From: Sphingomonas sp. OV641
GTDB lineage: Bacteria; Pseudomonadota; Alphaproteobacteria; Sphingomonadales; Sphingomonadaceae
DNA: 64,000 nt
Direction: 5' to 3'
Assembly: GCF_900109205.1 (NCBI RefSeq)
Contig: NZ_FNZB01000001.1
Coordinates: forward strand, 310,001-374,000
A program made the position numbers and the translations under genes. Positions 54,573-63,715 of this stretch are shown here, piece by piece (the stretch's first letter is position 1; each line of letters begins with the position of its first letter). Under the pieces are notes generated by a model. The model worked only from the letters and a program-made list of their open reading frames with translations, was not told the origin of the DNA and did no database searches.

Positions 54573-55793
54573 TCAGGCGATCTTGAGCTCCGGCGTGGCC
54601 TGGCGCGGCTGCTCGCTCGCGAACTCTTCGAAACAGGTGTGGATGTAGTCGATCTCGGCGTCGGTCAGGCCGTGATGGCAGGCGAGCAGAATGCCGCCGC
54701 GCATCACCGCGTCCGCCATGGGATAGCCACCCGCCGCCGTGCGCACCTCGACGTTCATCATCGCCGGCTGACGCAGGATGTTGCCGGTGAAGACCACGCG
54801 GGTCTGGATGTCGCGCTCCTCGAGGAAGATCTGGAGCGTGCGGCGGTCGAACGGCGCATCTTCGCGGATGGTGAGCGCCAGCGCGAGCCAGCCGGTGCGC
54901 GAGTCGGGCAGCTGTTCGGGAAGGATGAACCAGTCTGCGTAACGCTCGAAAAAGGCGCGGTGCCGGGCGAAGTTGCGTTCCCGCAGCGCGATATTGTGAT
55001 CGAGCTTGTCAAGCTGGACGAGGCCGAAGGCGGCGCCGACCTCCGAGGGTTCCAGATTGTAGCCAAGTTCCTCGAAGACGAACTTTGCATCATAGGGAAT
55101 TCCCTGAAGCGCCACGTCGAAGCGCCGGGAGATGCTTTCCGAATCGACGAAAAGCGACGAGGACCGGCCCCAGGAACGCAGCAGCCGTGCGCGATCCGCC
55201 AGCGCATCATCGTTCACGCAGAGCATGCCGCCGTTACCAGCGGCGTTGATGACATGGCTGCCGTAGAAGCTGGTCGTGCTGATGTCCGAGCGCGTGCCCG
55301 TGCTGGTGCCGCGCAAGGTTGCACCCAGGGTATCGGCGCTGTCCTCGATCACGATCAGGTTGTGGCGTTTGGCGATCGCATGCAGCTTGTCCCAATCGGG
55401 CAGGTTGCCGATCAGCGACGGGACCATCATCGCGCGGGTGCGATCGGTGATGAGCTCCTCAATCTGATCCTCGTTGATGTTGTACGTGCCTTCGCGCACG
55501 TCGACGAACACCGGCACCAGCCCGGCACGGATGATCGGCGCGACCGTGGTGATGAAGGTCAGCACCGGCGTGATCACTTCGCTGCCGGGCGGCAGCTTCA
55601 GCAACTCGACGGCCAGGTAATTGGCCGAGGAGCCCGAATTCACCATGATGCCGTGCTTCTTTTCGAAGAGAGCGGCGACCCGGGCTTCCATTTCCCGGAC
55701 ACGGGCGCCCATTTGCGTGGAGCTGCGCAGCACTTCGACAACGGCGGCAATCTCCGCCTCGCCGTGTACCGTCTGACCGTAGTTCACGCGCAT
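54573..55793 (-). CDS. RfbH/ColD-like PLP-dependent sugar 3-dehydrase (His-type DegT family)
   Basis: A 406-residue DegT-fold protein. VNSGSSANYLAVELLKLPPG and EDSADTLGATLRG are family motifs, but the PLP-Lys site reads TTSFYGSHVINAAGNGG with His180 in place of Lys, the hallmark of RfbH/E1 and ColD dehydrases that remove the C-3 hydroxyl. The E1-type iron-sulfur Cys cluster is not apparent, and no RfbI-type reductase is nearby, so a ColD-like mechanism is possible. ATG 55793 overlaps rfbG by 10 bases; the longer frame is an rfbG shadow. Confidence 0.88.
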   Translation of the reverse strand: MRVNYGQTVHGEAEIAAVVEVLRSSTQMGARVREMEARVAALFEKKHGIMVNSGSSANYLAVELLKLPPGSEVITPVLTFITTVAPIIRAGLVPVFVDVREGTYNINEDQIEELITDRTRAMMVPSLIGNLPDWDKLHAIAKRHNLIVIEDSADTLGATLRGTSTGTRSDISTTSFYGSHVINAAGNGGMLCVNDDALADRARLLRSWGRSSSLFVDSESISRRFDVALQGIPYDAKFVFEELGYNLEPSEVGAAFGLVQLDKLDHNIALRERNFARHRAFFERYADWFILPEQLPDSRTGWLALALTIREDAPFDRRTLQIFLEERDIQTRVVFTGNILRQPAMMNVEVRTAAGGYPMADAVMRGGILLACHHGLTDAEIDYIHTCFEEFASEQPRQATPELKIA

Positions 55794-56944
55794 GCGGCAA
55801 TCTCCGTGGATGAATCGAGAAAAGGAGGGGGATTGCGACGGGCGAGGCCGGCGTCGCGGGTGTAAAGTTCGATCTGGCGCTGAGTGTAGGCGCGCATGTC
55901 GGTTTGCCCGCGCAGGTGCGCCTTGTACCAATCGACGGTCAGCGCGACGGCCGCTTCGAACGACAGGCGCGGGTGCCAGCCAAGGCCAGTGCGAGCCTTG
56001 GTGCTGTCCAGACGCAGCACGCCCGCTTCGTGCGGGGCGGCGACCTCCTGTCCGTAGCGGATGTCCGGCGCGCCGGCGCCCCAGCAATCGACAAAGGTGC
56101 GGGCAAAGGTCCCGACGTTCACCGCTTCGGCTGGATCGGGGCCGAAGTTCCACGCGCCAGCGGCGGAACGATCCCCCTCCATCAATGCGGTGGCAACCTG
56201 GAGATAGCCGGAGAGTGGCTCCAGCACGTGCTGCCACGGGCGGATCGCAAGCGGATTGCGGATGGTGAGCGGCAGGCCAGTGCTGGCCGCCCGAACGATA
56301 TCCGGCACCAGCCGGTCGACGGACCAATCGCCGCCACCGAATACGTTGCCAGCGCGGACCGTGGCGACCAGCGGCGCGTCGGGGGCGCTGAAATAGGAGC
56401 GGCGAAAGGCGTCAGCGACCAATTCGGCGCAGCCCTTGGAGGCGCTGTACGGGTCAGCGCCGCCCATCGGATCGCATTCCCGGTAACCCCAGGTCCATTC
56501 GCGATTGTCGTAGCATTTGTCGCTGGTGACGATCACGATCGCGCGCAGCGACGGCATGTGGCGGGCGGCGTCCATGATCGCCGCCGTGCCCATCACGTTC
56601 GTCTGAAACGTTCCGAGTGGATCCGCATAGGACGGCCGGACGAGCGACTGCGCGGCAAGATGGAAGATTACTTCCGCATCCACCCCGGCAAGCACGGGCG
56701 TGAGCGCAGCGGGATCGCCAATGTCGGCGATACGGTGATCCAGCAGCTCAGCGATCCGCGCGCTTTCGAACAAGCTGGGTGCGCCGTCGCACGGGGGGAG
56801 CGCGACGGCGCATATGTCGGCGCCCAGCCGCCGGAGCCAGAGCGCCAGCCAACCACCCTTGAAGCCGGTGTGACCCGTCAACAAGACCTTGCGGCCGGAG
56901 AGCGCCTGACCCGCCCGGTGGTCGGCAGCCGTCGCCTCACGCAT
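55784..56944 (-). CDS. rfbG: CDP-glucose 4,6-dehydratase
   Basis: A 386-residue SDR enzyme that converts CDP-glucose to CDP-4-keto-6-deoxyglucose. The NAD loop is LLTGHTGFKGGWLALWLRRL, the catalytic Asp-Lys region is VTSDKCYDNREWTWGYREC, and the Tyr-Lys pair is in DPYSASKGCAELV. The TGHTGFKG motif and the WTWGYRE segment are specific for RfbG proteins. It overlaps rfbF by 8 bases and the dehydrase gene by 10. Confidence 0.95.
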   Translation of the reverse strand: MREATAADHRAGQALSGRKVLLTGHTGFKGGWLALWLRRLGADICAVALPPCDGAPSLFESARIAELLDHRIADIGDPAALTPVLAGVDAEVIFHLAAQSLVRPSYADPLGTFQTNVMGTAAIMDAARHMPSLRAIVIVTSDKCYDNREWTWGYRECDPMGGADPYSASKGCAELVADAFRRSYFSAPDAPLVATVRAGNVFGGGDWSVDRLVPDIVRAASTGLPLTIRNPLAIRPWQHVLEPLSGYLQVATALMEGDRSAAGAWNFGPDPAEAVNVGTFARTFVDCWGAGAPDIRYGQEVAAPHEAGVLRLDSTKARTGLGWHPRLSFEAAVALTVDWYKAHLRGQTDMRAYTQRQIELYTRDAGLARRNPPPFLDSSTEIAACA

Positions 56945-57752
56945 TGGCTGCGATCCGCTTGACCACCGAGCCAGCGCTTTGATCGAGGGGGCTCAACCAG
57001 GGCGCCTGCCCGGACACACATAGACCCGAAAGATGATCCCGATCGCGCACCGTATCCATTGGGTGCCAGAAGCCGTGATGGCGATACGCGAACAGTTCGC
57101 CGTCCTCCGCCAGACGGGACAGGGGACCCTGCTCCAGCGGCTCGGCATCGCCGGACAGATAATCCAGCACTTCCGGTTCGAAGACGAAGAAGCCGCCGTT
57201 GATCCACGTTTCGTGCTTCACGACCTTTTCGGTGAATTCCGACACCCGATCGCCGGTGAGCTCAAGATTGCCGAAGCGCGCCGGCGGCTGAACCGCGGTG
57301 ACCGTAGCAAGACCGCCGTGGCTGCGATGGAAGCTAAGCAGCGCATCGATATCGATGTCGCCCACGCCATCGGAATAGGTGCAGAAGAAAGGCTCATCGC
57401 CGATCCAGTCGCGCAGGCGCAGCAGGCGACCGCCGGTCATGGTTGTTTCGCCGGTGTCGACCACCGACACGTTCCAGTCCATCGTCTGGCTGGAGCGCAG
57501 CGCGATCGCGCCATTGTTCACATCGATCGTGAAGTCGTTCGCCATGAAGTGCAGATCATGGAAGAACTTCTTCATGATCATTGCCTTGTAGCCACAGGCG
57601 ACGACGAAGTCGTGGAACCCGGAGCGGGCGTATATGTCCATGACATGCAAAATGATCGGTCGACCAGCGACCTCCACCATGGGCTTGGGAATGCGGGTGG
57701 TTTCTTCCGCAAGACGCGAGCCGAGCCCGCCCGCAAGCAACACCGTTTTCAT
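56937..57752 (-). CDS. rfbF: Glucose-1-phosphate cytidylyltransferase
   Basis: A 271-residue nucleotidyltransferase that makes CDP-glucose from CTP and glucose-1-phosphate. The nucleotide-binding start is MKTVLLAGGLGSRLAEETTR with KPMVEVAGRPI; the metal site lies in CTYSDGVGDIDIDALL; the C-terminus has HHGFWHPMDTVRD, specific for this enzyme. ATG 57752 follows GGAGG at eight bases. It is the first gene of the CDP-deoxysugar operon, committing glucose to the pathway. Confidence 0.95.
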   Translation of the reverse strand: MKTVLLAGGLGSRLAEETTRIPKPMVEVAGRPIILHVMDIYARSGFHDFVVACGYKAMIMKKFFHDLHFMANDFTIDVNNGAIALRSSQTMDWNVSVVDTGETTMTGGRLLRLRDWIGDEPFFCTYSDGVGDIDIDALLSFHRSHGGLATVTAVQPPARFGNLELTGDRVSEFTEKVVKHETWINGGFFVFEPEVLDYLSGDAEPLEQGPLSRLAEDGELFAYRHHGFWHPMDTVRDRDHLSGLCVSGQAPWLSPLDQSAGSVVKRIAANA

Positions 57753-57988
57753 GGCCTGGGCCTCCACTGCCAACGGCGTAAGATTAACCGCGGCAGAGGC
57801 GAGTGCGCATGGGGGCACTCGGGTAGCGCACTAACCCGTGCGGATAGGCCCTTCGGAGCGCCTCCCTTGCTCCTTTCGGAAGCATGAAGAGGGGCATGTG
57901 TCAGGCGGCCGGACATATGGAACGCTCAGCCCGCTCAACGGGTCCATCATTATTCCTGGCGACATCGAACGGCGCGGGCCCGGGCGGC

Positions 57989-59173
57989 TCACGCCAGAGC
58001 GTGCACCTTTGCCGGCCCGGCCGCCACCGCAAACGGTGGCACCAGTTCGTCATACACGTTCATGACGGCTGCGGCGTGACGCCTGGCGCCGAAATGATCG
58101 AGCGCGTGTAGGCGGGCAGCATCGGCGAGCCGATGCCATTCCGCCTTGTCGGCCAGCAATCCAAGAGCCGCCCGCGCCATGGCGGCAGGATCATCCAGAG
58201 GCACGAGCGGGCCGAGCCTGCCGCCGCGCAGCGCCTCGACATTGCCGCCGGAACGAGTGGCCACAACCGGCGTGCCAACCAGCATGGATTCGATCAGCGT
58301 ACGTCCAAAGGGTTCATCCTTGGCCGGCACCAGCAACAGATCACAGCCCGCGATCCAGTCGGCACCGGGCGCGCGATAGCCCATCAAGCGAATGGCGTCC
58401 GTCACGCCCAGCCGCTTCGCATGGGCCATCAGCTCATCGCTGCCGATTTCGAGTGGGGTGCCGAACAGCAACCCGCACACCGGACGGCCGGGATCGAGAT
58501 CGCGCAGCCGAGCAATCGCCTCGATGAAGTGGAACGGCCGCTTGCGCACGATCATCACACCAAAGAAGCCGAGAAACTGGGTGTCGGGGGCGCAGCCAAG
58601 TTCGCCGAGCAGGGCGGCCCGGCGGGCGCGCCGATCGGCCTGCACATCAGTGTCAAAGGGGCTGTGGATCACCTGCGTCGGAACGTTGCGCGTGTCCACG
58701 TCACCCAAGGCGAAGGTAGAAACCGAAATGATCGCGTCGGCGATCCGTGGGGCGACGAGCCGCAGGCCACGCGCATCGGGGCTGCTTCGATGATGCCAGA
58801 CCAGTCGCGCTCCCGCGCACTTGGCTGGCGCGGCCCAGATCGCGTGCGATCGGCCATCGTTGGTATGAACGATGTCGGCGCCCATCGCCCGGATCATCTC
58901 GGTGCAGGCGCGCGAGGCCTTTGCTATTCCGATGGCGTCGCGCAGGCCAGCCCTCTCGCCATGACGGAGCGGAGGCAGGAAGCCTGCATGTCGCACCGGC
59001 ACGTCGGCGCTGCGCATCAACCGCGCGATCTCGCCATCGGGCTCCTGGACGATGACCATGGGGTCGAACCGATCCCGGTCGATATTCTGGAGCAGGCCAT
59101 GCGCCGAAATGTGGCTCCCGCCCAGTGCCTCTCCGCTAAACGGGAAACAGATCCTCGTCCGTCGTCGTGCCAC
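57989..59173 (-). CDS. Glycosyltransferase family 4 protein
   Basis: A 394-residue GT-B transferase. RICFPFSGEALGGSHISAHG in the N-terminal domain is a typical Gly-rich acceptor loop, and the donor domain holds FGVMIVRKRPFHFIEAIARL and VPAKDEPFGRTLIESMLVGT, with the EX7E acidic residues. It lies 236 bases upstream of rfbF in the same direction, close enough for cotranscription but with room for a promoter. It might place the CDP-derived or another sugar on the surface glycan. Confidence 0.88.
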   Translation of the reverse strand: MARRRTRICFPFSGEALGGSHISAHGLLQNIDRDRFDPMVIVQEPDGEIARLMRSADVPVRHAGFLPPLRHGERAGLRDAIGIAKASRACTEMIRAMGADIVHTNDGRSHAIWAAPAKCAGARLVWHHRSSPDARGLRLVAPRIADAIISVSTFALGDVDTRNVPTQVIHSPFDTDVQADRRARRAALLGELGCAPDTQFLGFFGVMIVRKRPFHFIEAIARLRDLDPGRPVCGLLFGTPLEIGSDELMAHAKRLGVTDAIRLMGYRAPGADWIAGCDLLLVPAKDEPFGRTLIESMLVGTPVVATRSGGNVEALRGGRLGPLVPLDDPAAMARAALGLLADKAEWHRLADAARLHALDHFGARRHAAAVMNVYDELVPPFAVAAGPAKVHALA

Positions 59174-59282
59174 GTTCGTTCCTCGGGGTGGGGTCCGGTA
59201 TTGATGTACCCCAAGGTGGGAGTGCTGCTCCTAGTTAATCGGAGTTACGCCGGAGTCGGCACGTCGGCGCACTGTTGCCAAA

Positions 59283-61772
59283 TCAACCAGCGCGCAGACC
59301 GGCAGCCGGTGTGGCGCGCAAGGCGGGAAGGCTGCTTGCCACCCCCACGCCAAGGGTCATGACGATCGATACGCCGAGGGTGCCAGCGATCGTCCACGGG
59401 TCCGGCGCCCAATGAAGTTCCAGAACATAAGTGACGACATACCAACCCGCAGCCGTGCCGAGCAGCAGCGCAACTACGGCAAGAAGCAGCGCCAGCAAGC
59501 CGTATTCGATCGCCTGACCGGCAAGGAGCTGACGCCGACTGCCGCCGAGCAGCTTCAAAACGACCGTGTCATAGCGCCGCGCCTGACCGGACGCCGTCAC
59601 CGCGCCGATGAGCACCACGATGCCGGCCGCCACCGTCACGGCAGCGGCGGCGCGGATCGCCAGTGCGATGCGCCCCAGCAATTCGCTGACCTGGCCGATG
59701 ACGTCACCGGTGCGGAGCATGGTGACGGAGGGTAGGGCGTTGGCAACAGCCGTGGCGACCGCGCCATCGCGGGCGGGGGGCGCATAGACGCTGGCAAGCA
59801 GGCTGTGTGGCGCTTCCTCGATATAGCCTGGAGAGAAGATCAGCGCGAAGTTGAGCCCGAGCCCCTGCCAGTCGACCTTGCGTAGCGCGGCGATCCGCGC
59901 CGGTATTTCGACACCCAGCACCGCAACGGTGACGGCATCGCCGACCTTCAAGCCAAGGAGTTCCGCCGCGCGATCCTCCAGCGAGATCAGTGGTGGCCCC
60001 CGGTAGTTGGACGGCCACCATTGTCCGTCCACCACGTCGTTGCGCGGCGGCACCGTGGCGGACCAAGTAATCGTCCGGTCGCCTCTCAGGATCCAGGCGC
60101 CTTCGGGCAGCGTCTTCATGTCGGCCACCCGTTGCCCCTTGATCGCGACTATCGAACCACGCAGCGAGGGCACAGCCTCGATCGTGGCGCTCGGCGCGCC
60201 TCGGTTCACGGCGGCGCGGAAGGTTTGCTCGTCTTCGGGCTGGACATCGATGGCAAAGAAACGCGGCGCCTTGGCAGGCGCCGTGCTGGCCAGTTCGTTC
60301 GTAAGGCTGGTGTTGATCGCGGCAAGCGCCACGAAGAGGGAAAAGCCGAGACCCAGCGCGACCACCAGCCGATCCGTCTGGGCACCCGGACGATGGAGAT
60401 TTGCGAGCGCCAGACGCACAAGCGGCCGGCGCGGGCGGGGGACGCGCGCGAGCAGCCAGCGTAAGGCGACGCCAAGCAGCCACAGCAGCAGGACGAACAA
60501 TCCGGTCGCCGCGACGAAGCCAAATGCGATGGCACGATCGCTGGCAGTAAGGACCGCCAGTGCGATCAATGCGGCAAGGATGAAAGCCATGGCGAGCAGC
60601 ACCGCGGGCGTGGGGCGACGGGCCGCCGAGACCGCATCCCGCAGCAGGCTTGCCGCGGGTACGGCGCGGGCGCGGGCGAGCGCCGGCAGCGAGAAGAGAA
60701 GTGCGACGAGCAGGCTCAGGCCGGCCGCTACGAGCAGGGGGGCGGGGTAGAGGGCGAGTTCCGGCGGGATCGGAAGCGCGCTGCCTGCAAGCGTGCCGAC
60801 GATCCACGGGATTGCTGCGCCCACGGCGAGCCCTGCCGCCACTCCTAGGCCAGCGACTAGGCCGATCTGAAGCAGGAACACGGCGGCGATGGTGGCGGAG
60901 CGTGCACCCAGCACCTTCAGCGTGGCAATCATCCGTCCCTTGCGCTCGAGATATGCGCTGACGCCGCTGCCGATACCGATGCCGGCGATGGCCAGCGCTG
61001 CAAGGCCAACCAAGAGGAGGAACTGGCCGAGCTGGTCGATGCTGCGCTTCACATTGCCCGCAGCATCCTGCGGCGTGCGGGCGGACCACCCGGCGCTGGG
61101 AAAGCGCCGCACGACCGCCTCGCCGGTCTTACCCGCATCGAGCCCGGGGTGGAGCAGAAGTCGGGTGCGGCTTTGATAAAGGCTGCCGGGCTGGATCACC
61201 TGGGTGGCGTCAAGGCCGTTCATGTCGACCAGCGCGGTCGGGCCGAAGCTGAAGCCAAGGGTGTCGGGTTCGGCGGCGATCACGCCGATGACCCGCATCC
61301 AGGCGGCGCCGATGCGGACCTGATCCCCGACCTTGAGGTTCAGGCGATCGGCCAGTGCGGGGGCAATCGCAACGCTACGCCCGCGCGGGCGCATGGCAAG
61401 GGCGCCTGGCCGAAGCTCCAGTCGACCGATCAGCGGCCATGCCTGATCCACAGCGCGCAGATTGATCAACGTCGATGCACCGGCGGACCGGGTCTGCGCC
61501 ATGGTGTTGACGGAAACGCTTTCCGACGTTCGACCAAAGCCGGCGAACACTGCGCTCTCCTCGACAGTCGGGCGCCGCTGCGACACGCGCAGCTCCAGGT
61601 CACCGCCGAGCAACCGGCGGCTCTGGGTGTCGAGTGCAGTCGTGATCGACGCCGACAGGCTGCCGATCCCCGCGAGCGCCGCCGTGCCGAGGAAGAGGCA
61701 GACCAGCAGGAGCCACAAGCCGCGCCCACCGGCACGCAGATCGCGGACGGCCAATCGCCAGGCGTTTCTCAT
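59283..61772 (-). CDS. FtsX-family ABC transporter permease (YbbP-like)
   Basis: An 829-residue permease with an N-terminal TM, a large periplasmic MacB-like domain, and two sets of TM helices (about ten in total). It opens WRLAVRDLRAGGRGLWLLLV, and FtsX-type segments such as GIGSGVSAYLERKGRMIATL and RRYDTVVLKLLGGSRRQLLA are present. YbbA/YbbP pairs next to tesA-like genes are widespread; their role is poorly defined (lipoprotein or envelope stress). It overlaps the ATPase gene (ATGA). Confidence 0.9.
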   Translation of the reverse strand: MRNAWRLAVRDLRAGGRGLWLLLVCLFLGTAALAGIGSLSASITTALDTQSRRLLGGDLELRVSQRRPTVEESAVFAGFGRTSESVSVNTMAQTRSAGASTLINLRAVDQAWPLIGRLELRPGALAMRPRGRSVAIAPALADRLNLKVGDQVRIGAAWMRVIGVIAAEPDTLGFSFGPTALVDMNGLDATQVIQPGSLYQSRTRLLLHPGLDAGKTGEAVVRRFPSAGWSARTPQDAAGNVKRSIDQLGQFLLLVGLAALAIAGIGIGSGVSAYLERKGRMIATLKVLGARSATIAAVFLLQIGLVAGLGVAAGLAVGAAIPWIVGTLAGSALPIPPELALYPAPLLVAAGLSLLVALLFSLPALARARAVPAASLLRDAVSAARRPTPAVLLAMAFILAALIALAVLTASDRAIAFGFVAATGLFVLLLWLLGVALRWLLARVPRPRRPLVRLALANLHRPGAQTDRLVVALGLGFSLFVALAAINTSLTNELASTAPAKAPRFFAIDVQPEDEQTFRAAVNRGAPSATIEAVPSLRGSIVAIKGQRVADMKTLPEGAWILRGDRTITWSATVPPRNDVVDGQWWPSNYRGPPLISLEDRAAELLGLKVGDAVTVAVLGVEIPARIAALRKVDWQGLGLNFALIFSPGYIEEAPHSLLASVYAPPARDGAVATAVANALPSVTMLRTGDVIGQVSELLGRIALAIRAAAAVTVAAGIVVLIGAVTASGQARRYDTVVLKLLGGSRRQLLAGQAIEYGLLALLLAVVALLLGTAAGWYVVTYVLELHWAPDPWTIAGTLGVSIVMTLGVGVASSLPALRATPAAGLRAG

Positions 61773-62500
61773 GCGGCGCGACCGTCCCGGACGATACGCC
61801 CGTCAGCAAGGGAGATTACCCGGTCGCACCGGTCGGCCAGGTTCGGATCGTGCGTGATGACGAACAGGGTCGCGCCGGTGTCGGCATGCCGCCTGAACAG
61901 AAGGTCCATGATCGCGGCGCCGGTGGTGCCATCGAGATTGCCGGTCGGCTCGTCCGCGAACAGTAGCGGCGGTCGGGGTGCGAGAGCGCGGGCGATCGCG
62001 ACGCGCTGCTGCTCACCGCCGGAAAGCTGCGCGGGATAATGGGTCAGGCGATGGCCGAGCCCAACGGCCTCCAGTTCCGCCTCCGCCGTGGCAAAGGCAT
62101 CCGGTCGCCCCGCCAGCTCGAGGGGAACCGCAACATTCTCGAGCGCAGTCATGGTGGGCAGCAGGTGAAAGGCCTGCAGGATGATGCCGATACGGCCGCG
62201 CCGGGCTACCGCAAGTTGATCCTCGTTCAGCCGATCGAAGTCGAGGCCCGCGACGTGTACGCTTCCGCCCGTCGGCCGCTCCATGCCCGACAACACCGCC
62301 ATCAGCGAGGATTTACCTGAGCCCGAAGGGCCGAGCAGCGCTACGCTGTCTCCCGCATGCACGATCAGATCTATGCCGCGGAGAATTTCCGTCCGGGCAG
62401 GCGGGCGACCAAGCGCCAGCGTCAGATTGCGTGCCTCGATGACGATGCTATCGCCAGCGGCGCGGGCGGGGGCTGGCGAGGAAAAAGCGGATGCTGTCAC
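61769..62500 (-). CDS. ABC transporter ATP-binding protein (YbbA/LolD-like)
   Basis: A 243-residue ATPase. Walker A is LLGPSGSGKSSLMAVLSGM, the Q-loop lies in GIILQAFHLLPTMTALENV, the signature is LSGGEQQRVAIARAL, Walker B is LLFADEPTGNLD, and the switch His is in VITHDPNLAD. It energises the FtsX-type permease downstream. The only plausible start is GTG 62500, giving 24 residues before the fold; the start codons of this gene and the divergent esterase gene overlap by 10 bases. Confidence 0.92.
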   Translation of the reverse strand: MTASAFSSPAPARAAGDSIVIEARNLTLALGRPPARTEILRGIDLIVHAGDSVALLGPSGSGKSSLMAVLSGMERPTGGSVHVAGLDFDRLNEDQLAVARRGRIGIILQAFHLLPTMTALENVAVPLELAGRPDAFATAEAELEAVGLGHRLTHYPAQLSGGEQQRVAIARALAPRPPLLFADEPTGNLDGTTGAAIMDLLFRRHADTGATLFVITHDPNLADRCDRVISLADGRIVRDGRAA

Positions 62501-63165
62501 ATAGGCGCGGATACAAGGCGATCGGGGTGGCTGTCCAACTCCTGCTTGCGGCCTTCTTGCTGGGCGGAGGTGCCGCCACCGCGCAGACGCCCGCGAGCCG
62601 GCAGACGCCGCTGATCTGGGCATTCGGCGACAGTCTGACGGCCGGCTATGGCCTGCCGCCAGCGCAGGGTTTTCCCGTGCGATTGCAGGCGGCGCTACGC
62701 CGGGTCGGCATTCGCGCCACCGTGCGTAATGGCGGGATCGCGGGTGACACGTCCGCGCAGGGACGCGCCCGTCTCGCCTGGGGCCTTCGCGGGCTGGGGC
62801 GCAAGCCGGACCTCGTTCTTGTGGAGCTCGGCGCCAACGATATGCTGCGAGGCCTGCCGCCAAGCGCGACGGAGAGGAACCTCGATCTGATCCTGCGTGA
62901 GTTGAAGCGTCGCGACATACCGGTGCTGTTCGTCGGCATGCGGGCGGCGCCGAATTTGGGTGCAGCATATCGTCGCAGTTTCGAAAGCCTGTATCCGCGA
63001 CTGGCGCGACGGCATGCTGTGCCGCTCTACCCGTTCTTTCTTGATGGAGTCGCGGGCAATCAGGCGTTGTTCCAGGCCGACGGCCGGCACCCCAATGCCC
63101 GCGGGGTCGAAGTGATCGTCAGGCGCATCCTTCCGACCGTTCGCAAGGCCTTGCCCGACAGGTGA
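62491..63165 (+). CDS. Periplasmic SGNH/GDSL-family esterase (TesA-like)
   Basis: A 224-residue arylesterase/lysophospholipase-like hydrolase with a signal peptide (VAVQLLLAAFLLGGGAATAQ). Block I is WAFGDSLTAGYGLP (Ser nucleophile), block II GGIAGDTSAQGRARL, block III ELGANDMLRGLPP and block V ADGRHPNARGV with the catalytic Asp and His. It is divergent from the ABC ATPase gene, a conserved arrangement. ATG 62491 gives a proper n-region; GTG 62527 is possible. Confidence 0.92.
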   Translation: MLSHRRGYKAIGVAVQLLLAAFLLGGGAATAQTPASRQTPLIWAFGDSLTAGYGLPPAQGFPVRLQAALRRVGIRATVRNGGIAGDTSAQGRARLAWGLRGLGRKPDLVLVELGANDMLRGLPPSATERNLDLILRELKRRDIPVLFVGMRAAPNLGAAYRRSFESLYPRLARRHAVPLYPFFLDGVAGNQALFQADGRHPNARGVEVIVRRILPTVRKALPDR

Positions 63166-63248
63166 GGGCGACGACAAGACGGCCGTGAACCTTGGTTTGC
63201 CTTGCTTTGCCTTGCCAATCGTCCGATCACTTGAACGGGTGCCGCGCT

Positions 63249-63527
63249 TTAAGTCGTGGGCGTGGACTTCAGTGCCTTCATGAAGCTGCCGATGGCAGGT
63301 TGCAGCTCAGCGAACAGCGGATGCTTGCGATGCCGCAGCACGGTCTCAGTGAAAAGCTTCAGCCCGATGGCGAAGCTTGCCGCTTCATCATCGGGAACGA
63401 TGGCCTTGCTGCGGACCCGCTCCACGATGGCAAAGAGTTCATCGTGATTGCTGGTTTCGAACACGAGCGGTCCCGCCGTATTCTGTTCGTCGAGCGCTTC
63501 GACCGTGACGCGATAGTGATGTGCCAT
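63249..63527 (-). CDS. DUF3861-family small protein
   Basis: A 92-residue protein beginning MAHHYRVTVEALDEQN, with a central LVFETSNHDELFAIVERVR and C-terminal LKLFTETVLRHRKHPLFAEL, as in DUF3861 proteins. Function is unknown. The ATG at 63527 is preferred to the longer frame, whose extra 14 residues do not fit the family. It lies alone between the esterase and a broken gene. Confidence 0.72.
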   Translation of the reverse strand: MAHHYRVTVEALDEQNTAGPLVFETSNHDELFAIVERVRSKAIVPDDEAASFAIGLKLFTETVLRHRKHPLFAELQPAIGSFMKALKSTPTT

Positions 63528-63581
63528 GAATTTCCTGCTTCGTACCGGCGACGTGCGGGGGCACCGCACGCCGCCTGATGA

Positions 63582-63715
63582 TCAAGCCACTTCCGGTAGC
63601 TTATCCAGATATTTGTCGAGAGTGATGGGATAGTCGCGCACTCTGACCCCAGTGGCGTTGTAGATGGCATTGGCGACCGCCGCGCCGACGCCGCACAGCA
63701 AACGCCCAGCGGACC
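63582..63715 (-). pseudogene. C-terminal fragment of a xanthine-dehydrogenase-family molybdopterin-binding subunit
   Basis: The last ~40 codons read LLCGVGAAVANAIYNATGVR then VRDYPITLDKYLDKLPEV, the conserved C-terminus of aldehyde/xanthine dehydrogenase Mo-binding subunits. The family match stops abruptly near 63710, and the DNA upstream encodes nothing similar, so the rest (normally over 700 residues) is missing. This is a deletion or recombination scar. Confidence 0.8.

Noticed and set aside
55794..56327. N-terminal extension of the RfbH-like gene
   Set aside because: These codons overlap rfbG, are Arg/Pro-rich and do not resemble the DegT fold; ATG 55793 matches the family start.
59704..61089. 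A 461-codon minus-strand frame inside the FtsX-type permease gene
   Set aside because: It is in another frame of a gene with clear membrane topology and family motifs; the composition is Arg/Pro/Gly-rich noise.
62501..62968. N-terminal extension of the ABC ATPase
   Set aside because: It runs antisense through the esterase gene and shows no ABC features; the fold begins shortly after GTG 62500.
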